Shown piece by piece: positions 38,293 through 46,822 of a stretch of DNA of 64,000 bases. The number at the start of each line of letters is the position of its first letter. Within the stretch, counting starts at the first letter, position 1. The notes under the pieces are model-generated. The model was not told where the DNA came from, made no database searches, and saw nothing but the letters and a program-made list of their open reading frames with translations. The DNA comes from SIAJ01 sp963773845 (lineage in GTDB: Bacteria > Planctomycetota > Planctomycetia > Gemmatales > Gemmataceae). The position numbers and the translations under genes were made by a program. The stretch covers positions 744,001 through 808,000 of the forward strand of contig CAVZCU010000011.1 in the NCBI GenBank assembly GCA_963773845.1, given 5' to 3'.

Positions 38293-39285
38293 ATGCCGCT
38301 CGAATCCCTGACACCAATTCGATTCGCTCCGATTTTCAAGACCGCCGTGTGGGGCGGGACACGGCTGCGGTCCTTTCTGAATGTGGCCCCGTCGTCCGAA
38401 CCGACCGGCGAGGCCTGGATACTTTCGGATCACGCCAGCAATCAAACCATCGTTGCTTGCGGTCCACTGGCCGGAACGACATTTCGCCAACTCCTGGAAC
38501 AGCATTCTCAGCGGATTCTCGGCCGCGCACGCCTGGTCAATGGCCGATTCCCGATTCTGTTGAAGTTCATCGACGCCCGCGAGCCGCTGTCAGTTCAGGT
38601 CCATCCCAACGACTTGAAGGCACGGAAGCTGGAAGGTGCGGCAGCGGTCGGGAAGACGGAAGCGTGGGTGGTATTGGAAGCGGAGCCGTCGGCTCGCCTG
38701 TACACAGGTTTGCGCACGGGTACCACACCCGGGCGATTGCGAAACGCGATCGTCGAAGGTGGTCTTGAACAATTGCTGTACGCCCACGCGCCAGTGACGG
38801 GCGACTGTCTGTTTCTGCCCGCGGGCACGGTTCATTCGATTGGCGGCGGACTCCTCCTATTTGAGATCCAGCAAACAAGCGATTTGACCTATCGCCTGTA
38901 CGACTGGGGTCGCGTGGATCCGATCACGGGCAAGTCGCGCGAACTCCATGTTGAAAAAGGGCTGGCAAGCGTTGACTTTGCGATTGGCCCATGTTGGCCA
39001 TCTTCCCCAACCGCCGAAGGCCGCGGCCGCGTGCGGCGGGCCAGATTGGTTGAATCCGACTACTTTTCGTTGGGCCGTTGGGACGCGGACAAGCCATTCC
39101 AGGTGGGGGCGGCTGGAAAATGTCGAGTGCTTGTCGGCATCGGCGGCCGCGCCGTGATTCAACATGCCGGCGTCAATTATCCAATTGGGCTAGGAGATGT
39201 CTGGCTGTTGCCCGCCGAAGTCGGCGAGTGTGAATGCGTGCCGGCGGAAGCCGTAGCCCTTCTGGAATGCGGCCTCGTGGAATAG
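38293..39285 (+). CDS. manA: Type I mannose-6-phosphate isomerase
   Basis: A 330-residue enzyme of the short ManA type that interconverts mannose-6-phosphate and fructose-6-phosphate for polysaccharide and GDP-mannose synthesis. Zinc and substrate motifs are visible: FKTAVWGGTRL near the start, LSVQVHPNDLKA (Gln and His ligands), KTEAWVVLEAE, FLPAGTVHSIGGGLLLFEIQ (His ligand) and DLTYRLYDWGRVD (active-site Arg). The ATG at 38293 (MPLESLTPIRFAPIF) matches family starts, whereas longer starts add unlikely residues. The Shine-Dalgarno is weak. It is followed closely by the duplicated small-gene module. Confidence 0.92.
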   Translation: MPLESLTPIRFAPIFKTAVWGGTRLRSFLNVAPSSEPTGEAWILSDHASNQTIVACGPLAGTTFRQLLEQHSQRILGRARLVNGRFPILLKFIDAREPLSVQVHPNDLKARKLEGAAAVGKTEAWVVLEAEPSARLYTGLRTGTTPGRLRNAIVEGGLEQLLYAHAPVTGDCLFLPAGTVHSIGGGLLLFEIQQTSDLTYRLYDWGRVDPITGKSRELHVEKGLASVDFAIGPCWPSSPTAEGRGRVRRARLVESDYFSLGRWDADKPFQVGAAGKCRVLVGIGGRAVIQHAGVNYPIGLGDVWLLPAEVGECECVPAEAVALLECGLVE

Positions 39286-39313
39286 GCCCGTGGCCTATCG
39301 TGCAACACCCGAA

Positions 39314-39706
39314 ATGAACCCCGCATCCGCCGTTGCCGGCCTGCACCTGTGCCATGACGTGCAAATCGACATGGATCGGCATGAAATTACGTTGACGCGC
39401 GCGTTCCACAGTTTGTCGACTCCCATCCACCCAAACTACGCCAGCCCCTTTTGGGCCTTCGCAGAGCTATATGGGCCAATTGGGAAGGGCATTCTGACTT
39501 TGACGCTCCTGACGTTGGACGAACAGAAGATGTTCTACGTGTTCAAGCATCCAACTGAATTCAGAGATCGATTCAGCCCGGTATATTTCAGATTGAACCT
39601 GCGTGAGTGCCGATTCCCAAGAGCGGGCGATTATGAGATAATGCTCTGGTTGGACGGCGACATCGTTGCACAAAGGCGATTCATCGTGGATGGAGTTCAG
39701 CCATGA
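39314..39706 (+). CDS. DUF6941-like protein, copy 1 (module gene A1)
   Basis: A 130-residue protein of beta-sandwich character: AGLHLCHDVQIDMDRHEITL, PFWAFAELYGPIGKGILTLT, FSPVYFRLNLRECRFPRAGD and YEIMLWLDGDIVAQRRFIVD. This pattern fits planctomycete DUF6941-type proteins of unknown function. The ATG at 39314 is chosen because copy A2 starts at the equivalent place (NPASAVAGLHLC versus IPAPTVAGLHLC). The stop overlaps the ATG of the next gene by four bases (ATGA), so both are translated together. The pair is repeated in tandem immediately downstream. Confidence 0.78.
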   Translation: MNPASAVAGLHLCHDVQIDMDRHEITLTRAFHSLSTPIHPNYASPFWAFAELYGPIGKGILTLTLLTLDEQKMFYVFKHPTEFRDRFSPVYFRLNLRECRFPRAGDYEIMLWLDGDIVAQRRFIVDGVQP

Positions 39707-39939
39707 ATGCGAACGGACGTCCAGCGACACCAAGCCGATTCGAGCCAACATTGCTTGATCTCGACGATCGACGTCATCCACCGATTCTTGTCTGGCGTGG
39801 CTCAGACGAAGAGAGCTTCCGACCCGTATCGACCGAGGATATTCAGCATCTGCTGAGCCTGAAGGTAATGGGTCCGGCATCTCGCGCGGCGGCGATCGCG
39901 GAATTGGCTCAGCGGGGCGTCACGCCGCCGGAGGCTTGA
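39703..39939 (+). CDS. Small hypothetical protein, copy 1 (module gene B1)
   Basis: A 78-residue soluble protein. Its core, RHPPILVWRGSDEESFRPVS, TEDIQHLLSLKVMGPASRAA and AIAELAQRG, is repeated closely in the product of the gene at 40393. The C-terminal half looks helical (EDIQHLL...SRAAAIAELA). It is coupled to gene A1 by an ATGA overlap. No domain is recognised. Confidence 0.75.
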   Translation: MNANGRPATPSRFEPTLLDLDDRRHPPILVWRGSDEESFRPVSTEDIQHLLSLKVMGPASRAAAIAELAQRGVTPPEA

Positions 39940-40000
39940 GTCAGCCGGTGTCCCAGCAGTGCCGTGTTCCGAGCAACGCCGATACCTAATCATTCCAAGC

Positions 40001-40390
40001 ATGATCCCCGCACCCACCGTTGCCGGCCTGCACCTGTGCCGTGACGTGCAAATCGCTATGGATCGGCACGAGATCACCCTAACGCGGATATTTCGCCATC
40101 TCAACACGCCTCTCTACCCGGCCACGGCAAGTCCGTTCTGGGCATTCGCAACGATTTACGGACCCGTCGGGCAGGGACGACTTCGCGTAGTCATCGAGGC
40201 ACTCGATAACGACGAGTTGATCTTCCACCTCCAGACTCCGATCGCGTTTACGGGCCGCTTGAGCCCGGTCTATTTGAACTTGAACATGGCCCACTGTCGG
40301 TTCCCAAGAGCGGCTGAATATGAGATCATGGTGTGGGTAGACACGGACATCGTCGCACAACAACGGTTCCTGGTATTTGAAGGAGCTTGA
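40001..40390 (+). CDS. DUF6941-like protein, copy 2 (module gene A2)
   Basis: A 129-residue protein, clearly duplicated from the gene at 39314: AGLHLCRDVQIAMDRHEITL, PFWAFATIYGPVGQGRLRVV, LSPVYLNLNMAHCRFPRAAE and YEIMVWVDTDIVAQQRFLVF. The ATG at 40001 begins MIPAPTV. Divergence between the copies is spread over the whole length, so the duplication is not recent. It is followed directly by copy B2. Confidence 0.78.
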   Translation: MIPAPTVAGLHLCRDVQIAMDRHEITLTRIFRHLNTPLYPATASPFWAFATIYGPVGQGRLRVVIEALDNDELIFHLQTPIAFTGRLSPVYLNLNMAHCRFPRAAEYEIMVWVDTDIVAQQRFLVFEGA

Positions 40391-40392
40391 TG

Positions 40393-40632
40393 ATGGACTC
40401 CAATGGCAACATTTTGGGGACTAGAAAGATCGGCAACCCGGTCGTCCTGGAAGTTGGTGACGAGCGCCATCCGCCGAGTTTCGTCTGGCTCGGTTCGTTG
40501 GAAGAGAGCTTTCGACCGGTGCCGACGGAAGACATTCAGTGGTTGCTGAAGTCCAAAGTCATGGGCCCTAGGTCGCGTGCCGCGGCCCTTGCCGAACTTG
40601 CGCGGCGCGAAATCTCGCCACCGGCAGGATGA
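40393..40632 (+). CDS. Small hypothetical protein, copy 2 (module gene B2)
   Basis: A 79-residue protein matching B1 in its core: RHPPSFVWLGSLEESFRPVP, TEDIQWLLKSKVMGPRSRAA and ALAELARREISPP. AGGAG at 40381-40385 is seven bases before the ATG at 40393; the ATG at 40390, which overlaps the A2 stop, is also possible. It converges with the ClpP-like gene, whose stop is 26 bp away. Confidence 0.73.
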   Translation: MDSNGNILGTRKIGNPVVLEVGDERHPPSFVWLGSLEESFRPVPTEDIQWLLKSKVMGPRSRAAALAELARREISPPAG

Positions 40633-40658
40633 TCTAGGCCGCACAGTTTGCGCCAAGC

Positions 40659-41249
40659 TCACGGCTCGATGCGATCCGCAATTCCCAGTTCGACAGCCTT
40701 TTCGGCTATAAGTTGGTGGCCGTACCGAAAATCGAGCGTCCATTCCGCTTGCGGGCGACTGGTGTGGCGTTCCATGATCGCCGCAAGCATTAATCGATCT
40801 TGTTCCAGTTGCCGTTCCTCGGCGTCGTTGGTGGCGCCCCAGACCTCGGTGATCGAGACGACCGCGTTTGCTTGGACGGTACGATAGCCATGAGCACCGC
40901 ATGCGAGAATGATTGCGGCTCCTCCGTGCGCGCTAAGACGGCAATGAGTGTGGATTGGAGAATCAAGGAACTCGATGGTATTGACGATCGCCAGCGTGGC
41001 CGATACTGATCCGCCGGGCGAGTCGATGATCTCAATTTTGATCGGCCGAGGCGGATTGTCGTACGCGAGGAAGAGTAGCTGTTGGATGACTCGGCTTGCC
41101 TGCGAATCATCAATTACACCTGCAAGTGGAACGACTCGCGCTTCCGCGAGTTCTTCCGTCATTTCAAATGGGCCATTCGCGCCCGTGTTGTCGGCCTGTT
41201 CCGGCGAGATCGGTTGATCGGGTTGCTTCCCGCGACTGAATGGCCACAT
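40659..41249 (-). CDS. ClpP homologue lacking catalytic Ser and His
   Basis: A 196-residue protein with the ClpP fold: ARVVPLAGVIDDSQASRVIQ, QLLFLAYDNPPRPIKIEIID, SPGGSVSATLAIVNTIEFL, then THCRLSAHGGAAIILACGAH and YRTVQANAVVSITEVWG. In active ClpP the catalytic Ser lies in the x-A-A-S-M-x stretch after the cysteine; here the aligned stretch is A-H-G-G-A-A, with Gly in its place. The catalytic His (M-I-H-Q-P) aligns with S-I-T-E-V, so it is Thr. An Asp is kept in TLDFRYGHQLIAEKAVELGI. The product is probably a non-proteolytic ClpP subunit, comparable in concept to ClpR. It is 6 bp downstream of dcd. Confidence 0.82.
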   Translation of the reverse strand: MWPFSRGKQPDQPISPEQADNTGANGPFEMTEELAEARVVPLAGVIDDSQASRVIQQLLFLAYDNPPRPIKIEIIDSPGGSVSATLAIVNTIEFLDSPIHTHCRLSAHGGAAIILACGAHGYRTVQANAVVSITEVWGATNDAEERQLEQDRLMLAAIMERHTSRPQAEWTLDFRYGHQLIAEKAVELGIADRIEP

Positions 41250-41255
41250 TCAGTT

Positions 41256-41822
41256 CTACCCCTTCTCTTCCCCATGCACAATCGGCAGCGTCAGCCCCGG
41301 CTGGTCCTGGTACTTGCCCTTCTTGTCCGCGTAGCTGGTCTTGCACGGGGCCGCGGCTCGGAAGAAGAGCATTTGGGCGATGCCCTCGTTGGCATACACT
41401 TTCGCCGGCAGCGGGGTCGTGTTCGAGATTTCGAGCGTCACGCGGCCACGCCATTCCGGTTCCAGCGGCGTCACATTGACAATCAGTCCGCAGCGGGCCA
41501 GCGTGCTCTTGCCGACGCAGATAACCAAAACGTCGCGAGGCACCTCGATGTATTCGATCGTCTCGGCCAGGACAAAGCTGTTCGGCGGGATCAAGCACGA
41601 ATCGCCTTCGACCTCGACAAATGACCGGGGGTCAAAGTTCTTCGGATCGACAACGGCGCCCCAGACATTCGTAAAGACCTTGAATTTCCGATCGAGTCGG
41701 ACATCGTAACCATAACTGGTGACGCCATAGGAAATGACGCCGGGCCGCGACCGTGTCGCCTCGAAGGGAACAATCTTCACGTCGCGCTCGATCATCCAGT
41801 CGGGAAGCAGGCCGCTTGACAT
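41256..41822 (-). CDS. dcd: dCTP deaminase
   Basis: A 188-residue enzyme that deaminates dCTP to dUTP for thymidylate supply, a homotrimer of the dUTPase fold. The start MSSGLLPDWMIERDVKIVPF follows AGGAG by eight bases; longer in-frame starts cross a repeat and are rejected. Family motifs are SYGVTSYGYDVRLDRKF, CLIPPNSFVLAETIEYIEVP, and the active-site block GKSTLARCGLIVNVTPLEPE followed by WRGRVTLEISNTT, with the catalytic Ser, Arg and Glu in the expected places. It lies 6 bp upstream of the ClpP-like gene and probably shares its transcript. Confidence 0.94.
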   Translation of the reverse strand: MSSGLLPDWMIERDVKIVPFEATRSRPGVISYGVTSYGYDVRLDRKFKVFTNVWGAVVDPKNFDPRSFVEVEGDSCLIPPNSFVLAETIEYIEVPRDVLVICVGKSTLARCGLIVNVTPLEPEWRGRVTLEISNTTPLPAKVYANEGIAQMLFFRAAAPCKTSYADKKGKYQDQPGLTLPIVHGEEKG

Positions 41823-41843
41823 TGGTGTCGATCTCCTGGGCAC

Positions 41844-41895
41844 GGTCAGCATAGGACTTATAAGACCCACGTGACCTATAGGTCCTATGCTGACC
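41844..41895. repeat. Inverted repeat, 14-bp perfect arms
   Basis: GGTCAGCATAGGAC at 41844-41857 pairs with GTCCTATGCTGACC at 41882-41895. The inside again holds ACCTATAGGT-like words, and the right flank runs into GACCTCTGACC / GGTCGCTGACC words. It lies between the divergent dcd and MBOAT genes. The TAGGTCCTA word links it to the palindrome at 7868-7884. Confidence 0.85.
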
Positions 41896-41967
41896 TCTGA
41901 CCTCTGACCACTGGTCGCTGACCTCCGATTGACAGCCTGGCCCATCCCCCGTATATCCCCCCGTCGG

Positions 41968-43364
41968 ATGCTGTTTCCTACCTCCAAGTTTCTGGCCTTC
42001 TTTGTCGTCGCGTTCGCGGTCTACTGGCTGCTCGGCCGGCACCGGTGGCGGCTTCTGTGGCTGACTGCCGCCAGCGCATTCTTCTACATGTGCTGGAACC
42101 CGTGGTTCATTCTGCTCATTGTCGGTTCCACATCCGTTGATTACTTCGTTGCGCTGCGCTTGCCTCACGTGAACGGATCCCGGTCACGCAAGGGACTGGT
42201 GGCGCTCAGCGTGACGGTGAATCTCGGCATTCTCGCATACTTCAAGTATCGGGCGTTTGCACTCGACTCGGCCATCGATGTGACCCACTGGCTCGGCTGG
42301 ACGATTCCCATTGAGCCGGTGAAAGCGTTCCTGCCCCTCGGCATCTCGTTCTATACGTTCGAGGCGATCAGCTACGTCGTCGACGTCTGTCGCGGCCGCA
42401 CGCAACCGGTTCGTAATCTGCTCGATTACGCGCTCTATATCTTGTTCTTCCCGCATCTGGTCGCCGGACCAATCGTGCGGCCGAACGAGTTCCTGCCACA
42501 GCTCGCCCGGCCGAAGCGCTTTGATTGGCCACGCTTCCAGGCCGGTGTGCAATTGTTCTTGCTCGGGTTGTTCAAGAAGTCGGTCATTGCTGATCAAGTA
42601 GCGCTCGCGGTCGATCCCGTTTTCGCGGAGCCAGGCAAGTTCGGCAGCGGGGCGCTGTGGCTCGCGGCGCTCGGTTATGCAGTGCAAATCTATTGCGACT
42701 TCTCCGGCTATACCGATATGGCGCTTGGTTTAGCACACACGCTCGGCTTCAAGTTGCCGCACAATTTCAACGCGCCCTACCTGGCGACGTCTCCCAGCGA
42801 CTTCTGGAAGCGATGGCATATCAGTCTTTCGCGCTGGCTACGCGATTATCTGTACATCCCGCTCGGGGGTAATCGCAAAGGGCCGACGCGGACGATGGTG
42901 AATCTGTTCATCACAATGCTGCTCGGCGGTCTCTGGCATGGAGCGAACTGGACCTTCGTCGTGTGGGGAGCGTATCACGGAACGCTTCTTGCCGTGCAAC
43001 GCTTGCTGCCGAAATCACTGGAACATCCGGCGCTGCGCCGATCGGCATGTTGGTGACGTTCCTGGCTGTGTGTGTCGGGTGGGTGCTGTTTCGTGCCCAG
43101 ACGCTGGCCGATGCCTGGACCATCTTGCGTGGCATGGTCAAGCCGACGAGTGGCTACAATTTGGCCGGCGACGGGGCCGCACTCGTCGTTGTCTGTTTAG
43201 CAGTGACGTTGATTGGCCAGTCGCTTGGCCAATGGAAAGGATCACGGCAAGCGGTGCTGCGCTTACCGGCGCCGATTGCCGGCGTCGTGATGGCTACGGC
43301 GCTCACGCTGGCCCTCTTGCTAACGCCCGGCGATGGGAAGGCGTTTATTTACTTTCAGTTTTGA
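41968..43364 (+). CDS. MBOAT-family O-acyltransferase, AlgI-like (one frameshift)
   Basis: A membrane protein of about 465 residues that by family knowledge moves acyl groups across the membrane onto exopolysaccharide or wall polymers. It begins MLFPTSKFLAFFVVAFAVYW and has many helices. Hallmarks are FLPLGISFYTFEAISYVVDV, FFPHLVAGPIVRPNEFLPQL, QIYCDFSGYTDMALGLAHTL, PSDFWKRWHISLSRWLRDYL and the catalytic His region LLGGLWHGANWTFVVWGAYH. The frame breaks near 43040, after HPALRR; the rest, ...PIGMLVTFLAVCVGWVLFRA, ends at 43364. The partner SGNH-like gene lies beyond a transposase-like insertion, at 45196. Confidence 0.9.
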
Positions 43365-43378
43365 GGTCTATTCTCTGT

Positions 43379-45023
43379 ATTACTCACTACCGATTTTTAG
43401 TTGCCATAACACAATTCTTATGCGGCGAGTGCGAGTATTTGCACATTGGTATCGTGGATGTAGCTGATGGCCGTGGCGAGGAGTCGACCGCGATCGGTGA
43501 TTTTGTAGCGGTGGCTCTTGGGGATCTTGCGGATCAGTCCGTGGGCGCGGAGTCGTTGCAATTGCCGCGTCACGCGTCCGCTCTGGCGTTTCGTCTCGAC
43601 CGGGTTGGTCGGGGCTGAGCCAGTCAGGAGCATGCGGAGGTCGCGATTCCGGAAGCCCGCGATCGCGAACTCACCCCGGTTGATCGCGCGCAGCAACGCG
43701 CCATCGTCGCGCGACATCAAATTCAGTCCCCGGTGGCGACGGCCCGCTTTGGTCACCGGCCGGCTCGCGGCCACCAGAGCCGGGCCGAGCGTCTCGGGGG
43801 ACTCGACGGCCGCGAGGGCCGCCAAGTACGACTCGTTGGCCGCTTGCGACAACTGGCAGCGACGGTACAGGTCCGCCACGCCCCGCCGCAGTGGTTGCCA
43901 GGCCAATCTCCCGCTCGGATCGCCTTCCTTCGGACGGTACACCTTCAAGCCTTCCGCCTGATGGATCGTCGTTTCGATCCGCAAGATGCAACCGAACTTG
44001 TCGTACATCTTCAAACTGTTCCGACCCAGGCGGTGCTTCACGCGTGTCCCCTCGACGTGCGTTTTCGTGCTGCTCACGACTTCGCCTTGAAAGCGACCGT
44101 CCAACGCTCCGGCCTTTGTCAGCCGCTGCTGCAAGAAAAGTGCAGCACATCGGGGCTCGACAGGTTCTCGGTCGCGTGCCGAACCAACCGGCGATACAAC
44201 GGCCGCAACGCCGCCACCGAACGAAACGCCACGTCGGTCGCCCACTCCGTCTGTTCGGCCGTCCAGTAATAGTCGCGGAGTTGCCACTCGGTCAGCAGCC
44301 GCGCGAACTCCGGATGCGACTCGCGAATCACGCCGGTCAACGTCGCCGACCAGTCCGTTTGCAATTGTTCGTCGAACAGGGCCTCGCGCCTTCGGGAAGT
44401 CCGCCACCCAGGCCAAGCTGTTGTCTCGGCGCTGGTACTCGATGCCCGCCGCGTCGAGTTGCCGAGCCAGCCACTCGCGGCCGTTCAGGCAAATCTGCAC
44501 GGACATCGGGAACCACGTCATCAGACGGATGTGCATCATGCCGAAGCCGCGGATGGCGAAGGTAGATGTAATAGTGCAAACACTTGCGCTGGGCCGACAC
44601 CAGTTCCAGCATCCGGGTGGCCGCGTTCTTGTACAGTTGAAAACTGCGACAGTTCTCGACGCAACTGAGGACGGCAATCACGCCCGTGAAATCGTCCGCC
44701 ACCGCGTGCTGCCGGATCAGATCGTGGACAACCGCCTCTTTGTCGATCGTGCCGGACAAGTAAACCACCTTGCCAACGGGAGTCGTCGCGGCTAACCGTT
44801 CGGTGGCGAGCTTCAGTCGCCGGGCCGTCCCGTCAAAGAAGCTCTTGAATGCGACCAGCAAGACCTTGAGGAAGCCCAAGTAGCGGGACAAGCCGTCGGC
44901 ATAGCAGATCGAACGTAAGGTGCCTCGAAAGCGAACACGATCCAAACCTGAAAGAACTCCGTGGATATGGTCGCTGTGCTGTTGTAAGAAGGTCTGCATG
45001 GCATGCTCCGGTTGCTGAGTAAT
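43379..45023. mobile_element. Transposase-like element with short imperfect terminal inverted repeats
   Basis: ATTACTCACTACCG at 43379-43392 and the complement of 45009-45023 (ATTACTCAGCAACCG) are similar, and they bracket a single leftward transposase-like gene. The unit lies between the MBOAT gene and its expected SGNH-like partner. No clear target-site duplication was identified. The ends are short, so the boundaries are tentative. Confidence 0.45.
43418..44999 (-). pseudogene. Transposase-like protein, broken by about three frameshifts
   Basis: Joined in order, the frames give about 525 residues: MQTFLQQHSDHIHGVLSGLD, then RGFGMMHIRLMTWFPMSVQI and NGREWLARQLDAAGIEYQRR, then YYWTAEQTEWATDVAFRSVA, then LKMYDKFGCILRIETTIHQA, KEGDPSGRLAWQPLRRGVAD and a winged-helix-like end (RQLQRLRAHGLIRKIPKSHR). 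I recall this combination from repeated genes of planctomycetes and related phyla, usually called hypothetical or transposase; no IS family name can be given. The frame changes near 44575, 44385 and 44119. Decay of a mobile gene and consensus errors are both possible. Confidence 0.6.
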
Positions 45024-45088
45024 GTGCGCTAACACCACTCTATCCAACCGGACATGCCTGCTTCATTTGGTTGCGGCCAAGGGCCGCG

Positions 45089-45171
45089 CTGTGACTCTTG
45101 CGCGATCTTTGTGCCTTTGTGGTTTTCCGAACATCACGACGATGACACAAAGATCACACAAAGAGTCACAG
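45089..45171. repeat. Inverted repeat of the CACAAAGATCACAC word
   Basis: The left arm at 45089-45113 and right arm at 45146-45171 pair with few mismatches (CTGTGACTCTT...GATCTTTGTG with CACAAAGATC...AAGAGTCACAG). The same word forms the perfect hairpin at 49373-49461. Confidence 0.8.
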
Positions 45172-45195
45172 AGGAAAGGCGTTGGCCAACGGCTT

Positions 45196-46296
45196 ATGCG
45201 AAGTAGTAGAGCGATCTTCAGCCGGCACTCGCGACGAGCTTCGCTTTGGGCCGCCGGGCTGTTCGTGCTCGGCCAGGTCGTGGCCGGGTTGTTGCTCGAC
45301 TACGTCTTTCCGCTCACACGATTTCCCAGTGCCGCCAAGGCGATGGAACGGGCGGCCGAGGAACCGCATCCTGCCGTCATCTTTTTCGGCAGTTCGCGGA
45401 CCGAGTCGGCGATCGTCGCCAGCGAGGCCGATCGTATCCTGGCGGAAACGTCGCATCGCCAGCCGCCGCCGCGAGTGCTGAACGGCTACATTGTCGCCGG
45501 TGATTCGCTGAGCAGCGAGTTCGTTTTCACTCGCATGCTGGACCGCGGGACAAAGCCAGAATGGATCGTGCTCGAAGTCAGCCCGGAGATGGTGAACGAC
45601 AAACCGCCGTTCATGCGCGAACACGCCATCCGGCAACTCACCTGGCCCGATTTGTTCACGAACTTCTCGACAATCGTCAGAGCCAATGCGATGTGGGTCT
45701 ACGCGGAAGGGCGACTGGTTCCGCTCTATAGCCATCGTCGGCAAATCGTGCTGAATGGCAAGAACGCAATCCGCGACTACCTGCCAACACCCGGTAAGAC
45801 ATTGCCTATCGCACTGCCCGGCGCTGCCATGCCGGGCCGACCGACCACTGCCGACGCCGACCCGGCGGCGAGCATGAAGCCGGCGTTCGCCACTCCCGCT
45901 ACGGGCGGCAACCAGGACGATTTGCTCAAGCAGAGCCGCTACGGGGCGGAAGAAGTCGTTCGTCGATGGCTCAAGGACTATCGCATCGGCGGGCCGACAC
46001 CGGCGGCACTGGAGCGAATTCTCGATCGCTGCCGCTCGGAAGAAATTCACGTGATACTCATGGGCATTCCCGCATGCTCATTCCATCGCAAGGAGATCAC
46101 GCCGACCATCAACAATGCCTATATCGGGTACATTCAGGAACTCGTCGCGAAGTATGACTGCGAATTCGTCGACTGCCGCGACTGGGTGCCGGACACGATG
46201 TTTGGCGACACGCTGCATCTGCGCAGCGACACGGGCGGCAAGTTCTTTACCGATCGTTTCACGCGCCAAGTGCTCGTCCCGGCAATCGGAAAGTAA
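45196..46296 (+). CDS. Membrane-anchored SGNH-like protein, partner of MBOAT
   Basis: A 366-residue protein from ATG 45196. An N-terminal membrane helix (ASLWAAGLFVLGQVVAGLLL) precedes a domain with AVIFFGSSRTESAIVASEAD (block with the nucleophile-like Ser after Gly), VLNGYIVAGDSLSSEFVFTR, EWIVLEVSPEMVN, and near the end FGDTLHLRSDTGGKFFTDRF, with the Asp-x-x-His that completes an SGNH-type triad. Such proteins work with AlgI-like MBOATs as the extracytoplasmic acyltransferase. The gap to the MBOAT gene is filled by the transposase-like element. Assignment of polymer substrate is not possible. Confidence 0.78.
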   Translation: MRSSRAIFSRHSRRASLWAAGLFVLGQVVAGLLLDYVFPLTRFPSAAKAMERAAEEPHPAVIFFGSSRTESAIVASEADRILAETSHRQPPPRVLNGYIVAGDSLSSEFVFTRMLDRGTKPEWIVLEVSPEMVNDKPPFMREHAIRQLTWPDLFTNFSTIVRANAMWVYAEGRLVPLYSHRRQIVLNGKNAIRDYLPTPGKTLPIALPGAAMPGRPTTADADPAASMKPAFATPATGGNQDDLLKQSRYGAEEVVRRWLKDYRIGGPTPAALERILDRCRSEEIHVILMGIPACSFHRKEITPTINNAYIGYIQELVAKYDCEFVDCRDWVPDTMFGDTLHLRSDTGGKFFTDRFTRQVLVPAIGK

Positions 46297-46378
46297 CCCT
46301 CATCACAATTTCACTGGCCGAATCGAAGCCAGCCTCGCACCATGCACCTTGGCCCATTCCCATCTCTTGGAGCATGTC

Positions 46379-46822
46379 ATGAAAGTGTTCGCGACGCTAT
46401 TTGCTCTCGTAGCAGTTTCCGGGTTGGCATTCGCGGAAGAAAAGCCCAAGTTCGATGCGCAGAAGCTCGTCGGCAAATGGAAATTCACGGAAGGAACCAA
46501 GTCCGGTGAGAAGGTGGACGCGAAGGCCTTGGAATCCGAAGTCACGTTCACCAAAGACACGGTGACGCTCAAGGATCCGACGCAGACGCACGTGATGAAA
46601 TTCAAGATCGATGCCACGAAGACGCCGATTCAAGTGGATTTTGTGGGCGAAGAAGGGCCTGCCAAGGGCTTCAAGGCCGAGGGGATCATTTCGCTCAAGG
46701 GCGATACGCTCACACTCGCGTACGCGACCAATATTCCCGGCTTCGAAGGAAAGCGGCCCGAGAAGTTCGAGAGCACCAAGGACAATAAAGCGTTTCTGTT
46801 CGTGATGAAGAAGACCAAGTAG
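46379..46822 (+). CDS. TIGR03067-type secreted protein
   Basis: A 147-residue exported protein from ATG 46379 with GGAG six bases upstream. It has a signal peptide (MKVFATLFALVAVSGLAFAE) and the planctomycete TIGR03067 pattern: DAQKLVGKWKFTEGTKSGEK, then VMKFKIDATKTPIQVDFV, then GIISLKGDTLTLAYATNIPG and KRPEKFESTKDNKAFLFVMK. The fold is probably a lipocalin-like barrel; the function of the family is not established. It is followed by the heptamer repeat array. Confidence 0.88.
   Translation: MKVFATLFALVAVSGLAFAEEKPKFDAQKLVGKWKFTEGTKSGEKVDAKALESEVTFTKDTVTLKDPTQTHVMKFKIDATKTPIQVDFVGEEGPAKGFKAEGIISLKGDTLTLAYATNIPGFEGKRPEKFESTKDNKAFLFVMKKTK

Noticed and set aside
43418..45023. A named IS family for the transposase-like gene
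   Set aside because: No DDE triad or family signature could be placed with confidence from the broken frames.
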